Source of the DNA: Orientallactaga sibirica
Lineage: Eukaryota > Chordata > Mammalia > Rodentia > Dipodidae
Direction of reading: 5' to 3'
Assembly (NCBI GenBank): GCA_036365145.1
Contig: JAEOAD010000202.1
Span: forward strand, 1 to 64,000
Length of the DNA stretch: 64,000 bases
Under the pieces are notes generated by a model that had not been told where the DNA came from, ran no database searches, and was given only the letters and a program-made list of their open reading frames with translations. Positions within the stretch are counted from its first letter, which is position 1. Each line of letters opens with the position of its first letter. Below are positions 63,701-64,000 of this stretch, piece by piece. The position numbers were made by a program, and so were the translations under genes.

Positions 63701-64000
63701 TTGAGTGCAGCAAGTTCAAACTTTCCTAGTTTGTGTAATCTAACAAGATGTACAAGTTAGTAGATTCGCCTCATTTCTAAAGTAGTTTTGAGAAAACAAA
63801 CATCTTCATTGCCGAACATTGTAAAAATAAAACATCTTCAATCACTTAACATTGTACTGTGTGAAAAAAGCTAGTTTGTGTAATCTAACAAGATGTTCTA
63901 GGAATCACTTGCTTTCCTACAAAGAAGGTTGAGTGCAGCAAGTTCAAACTTTCCTAGTTTGTGTAATCTAACAAGATGTACAAGTTAGTAGATTTGCCTC

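Larger units (their letters stand above)
34941..64000 (+). repeat. Satellite array block 5, progressively disrupted
   Basis: About 160 monomer-equivalents in the same orientation. Long segments (gttctaggaatcacttgc, gcagcaagttcaaac) remain perfect, but most copies are altered at a few fixed places: around the three CpG sites, at the gagaaaac A-tract (grown to gaaaaaaac) and at cctacaaag. Insertions consist mainly of the satellite's own words, for example aacattgtaacattgtac, ttagtagttagtagattc, caaagaacaaagaag. Disruption increases to the right, with some stretches barely recognisable (59875-60050, 60560-60700). Many complete consensus-like copies still alternate with disrupted ones. I see no gene; short minus-strand frames are byproducts of indels. 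Confidence 0.93.

Noticed and set aside
1..64000. Primate alpha satellite or mouse/rat major satellites
   Set aside because: Period is 180 rather than 171, 234, 120 or 370 bp, and the sequence shows no resemblance I can recognise.
1..64000. Telomeric repeats or a telomere-adjacent array
   Set aside because: No TTAGGG or CCCTAA tandem run is present anywhere.

Overview
This window is eukaryotic heterochromatin, very probably from a rodent, and probably centromeric or pericentromeric. About 51 kb of the 64 kb is one head-to-tail satellite with a ~180-bp monomer (about 36% GC; a clean unit is 998-1177). It is interrupted by a nearly full-length LINE-1, a second L1 3'-end fragment, and one endogenous retrovirus (ERV). 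I see no cellular protein gene, tRNA, rRNA or CRISPR array. The rodent call rests on the ERV: its primer-binding site matches tRNA-Phe, its target duplication is 6 bp, and its LTR resembles intracisternal A-particle (IAP) LTRs. IAP elements are best known from rodents. I do not recognise the satellite as mouse major or minor satellite, rat satellite I or primate alpha satellite.

Layout: 1-11750, homogeneous satellite (about 65 monomers). 11749-18784, L1 on the minus strand with 5'UTR, broken ORF1, broken ORF2 and a 3'UTR lacking its poly-A end. 18785-19595, satellite close to consensus. 19596-20376, a diverged satellite subfamily. 20377-21055, an L1 3'UTR fragment that reads as a column-by-column blend of L1 and satellite. 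21056-23164, satellite. 23165-28350, a 5,186-bp minus-strand ERV with both LTRs and the remains of gag, pol and env, flanked by a perfect 6-bp duplication of satellite sequence. 28351-34940, satellite, mostly clean. 34941-64000, satellite in the same phase and strand but increasingly disrupted by small indels and rearranged fragments of its own sequence.

Neither mobile element looks able to move by itself: L1 ORF1 and ORF2 carry frameshifts, and the ERV has lost the second half of gag, all of protease, most of reverse transcriptase and much of env. The most interesting signals are (a) the satellite itself, which has no CENP-B box but two strong dyad symmetries, one of which is the ERV integration site; (b) the L1/satellite blend at 20.4-21.05 kb; and (c) the left-to-right decay of the array into self-derived fragments, centred on its CpG sites. 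(b) and (c) may be consensus or assembly artefacts and should be tested against raw reads before any biological reading.
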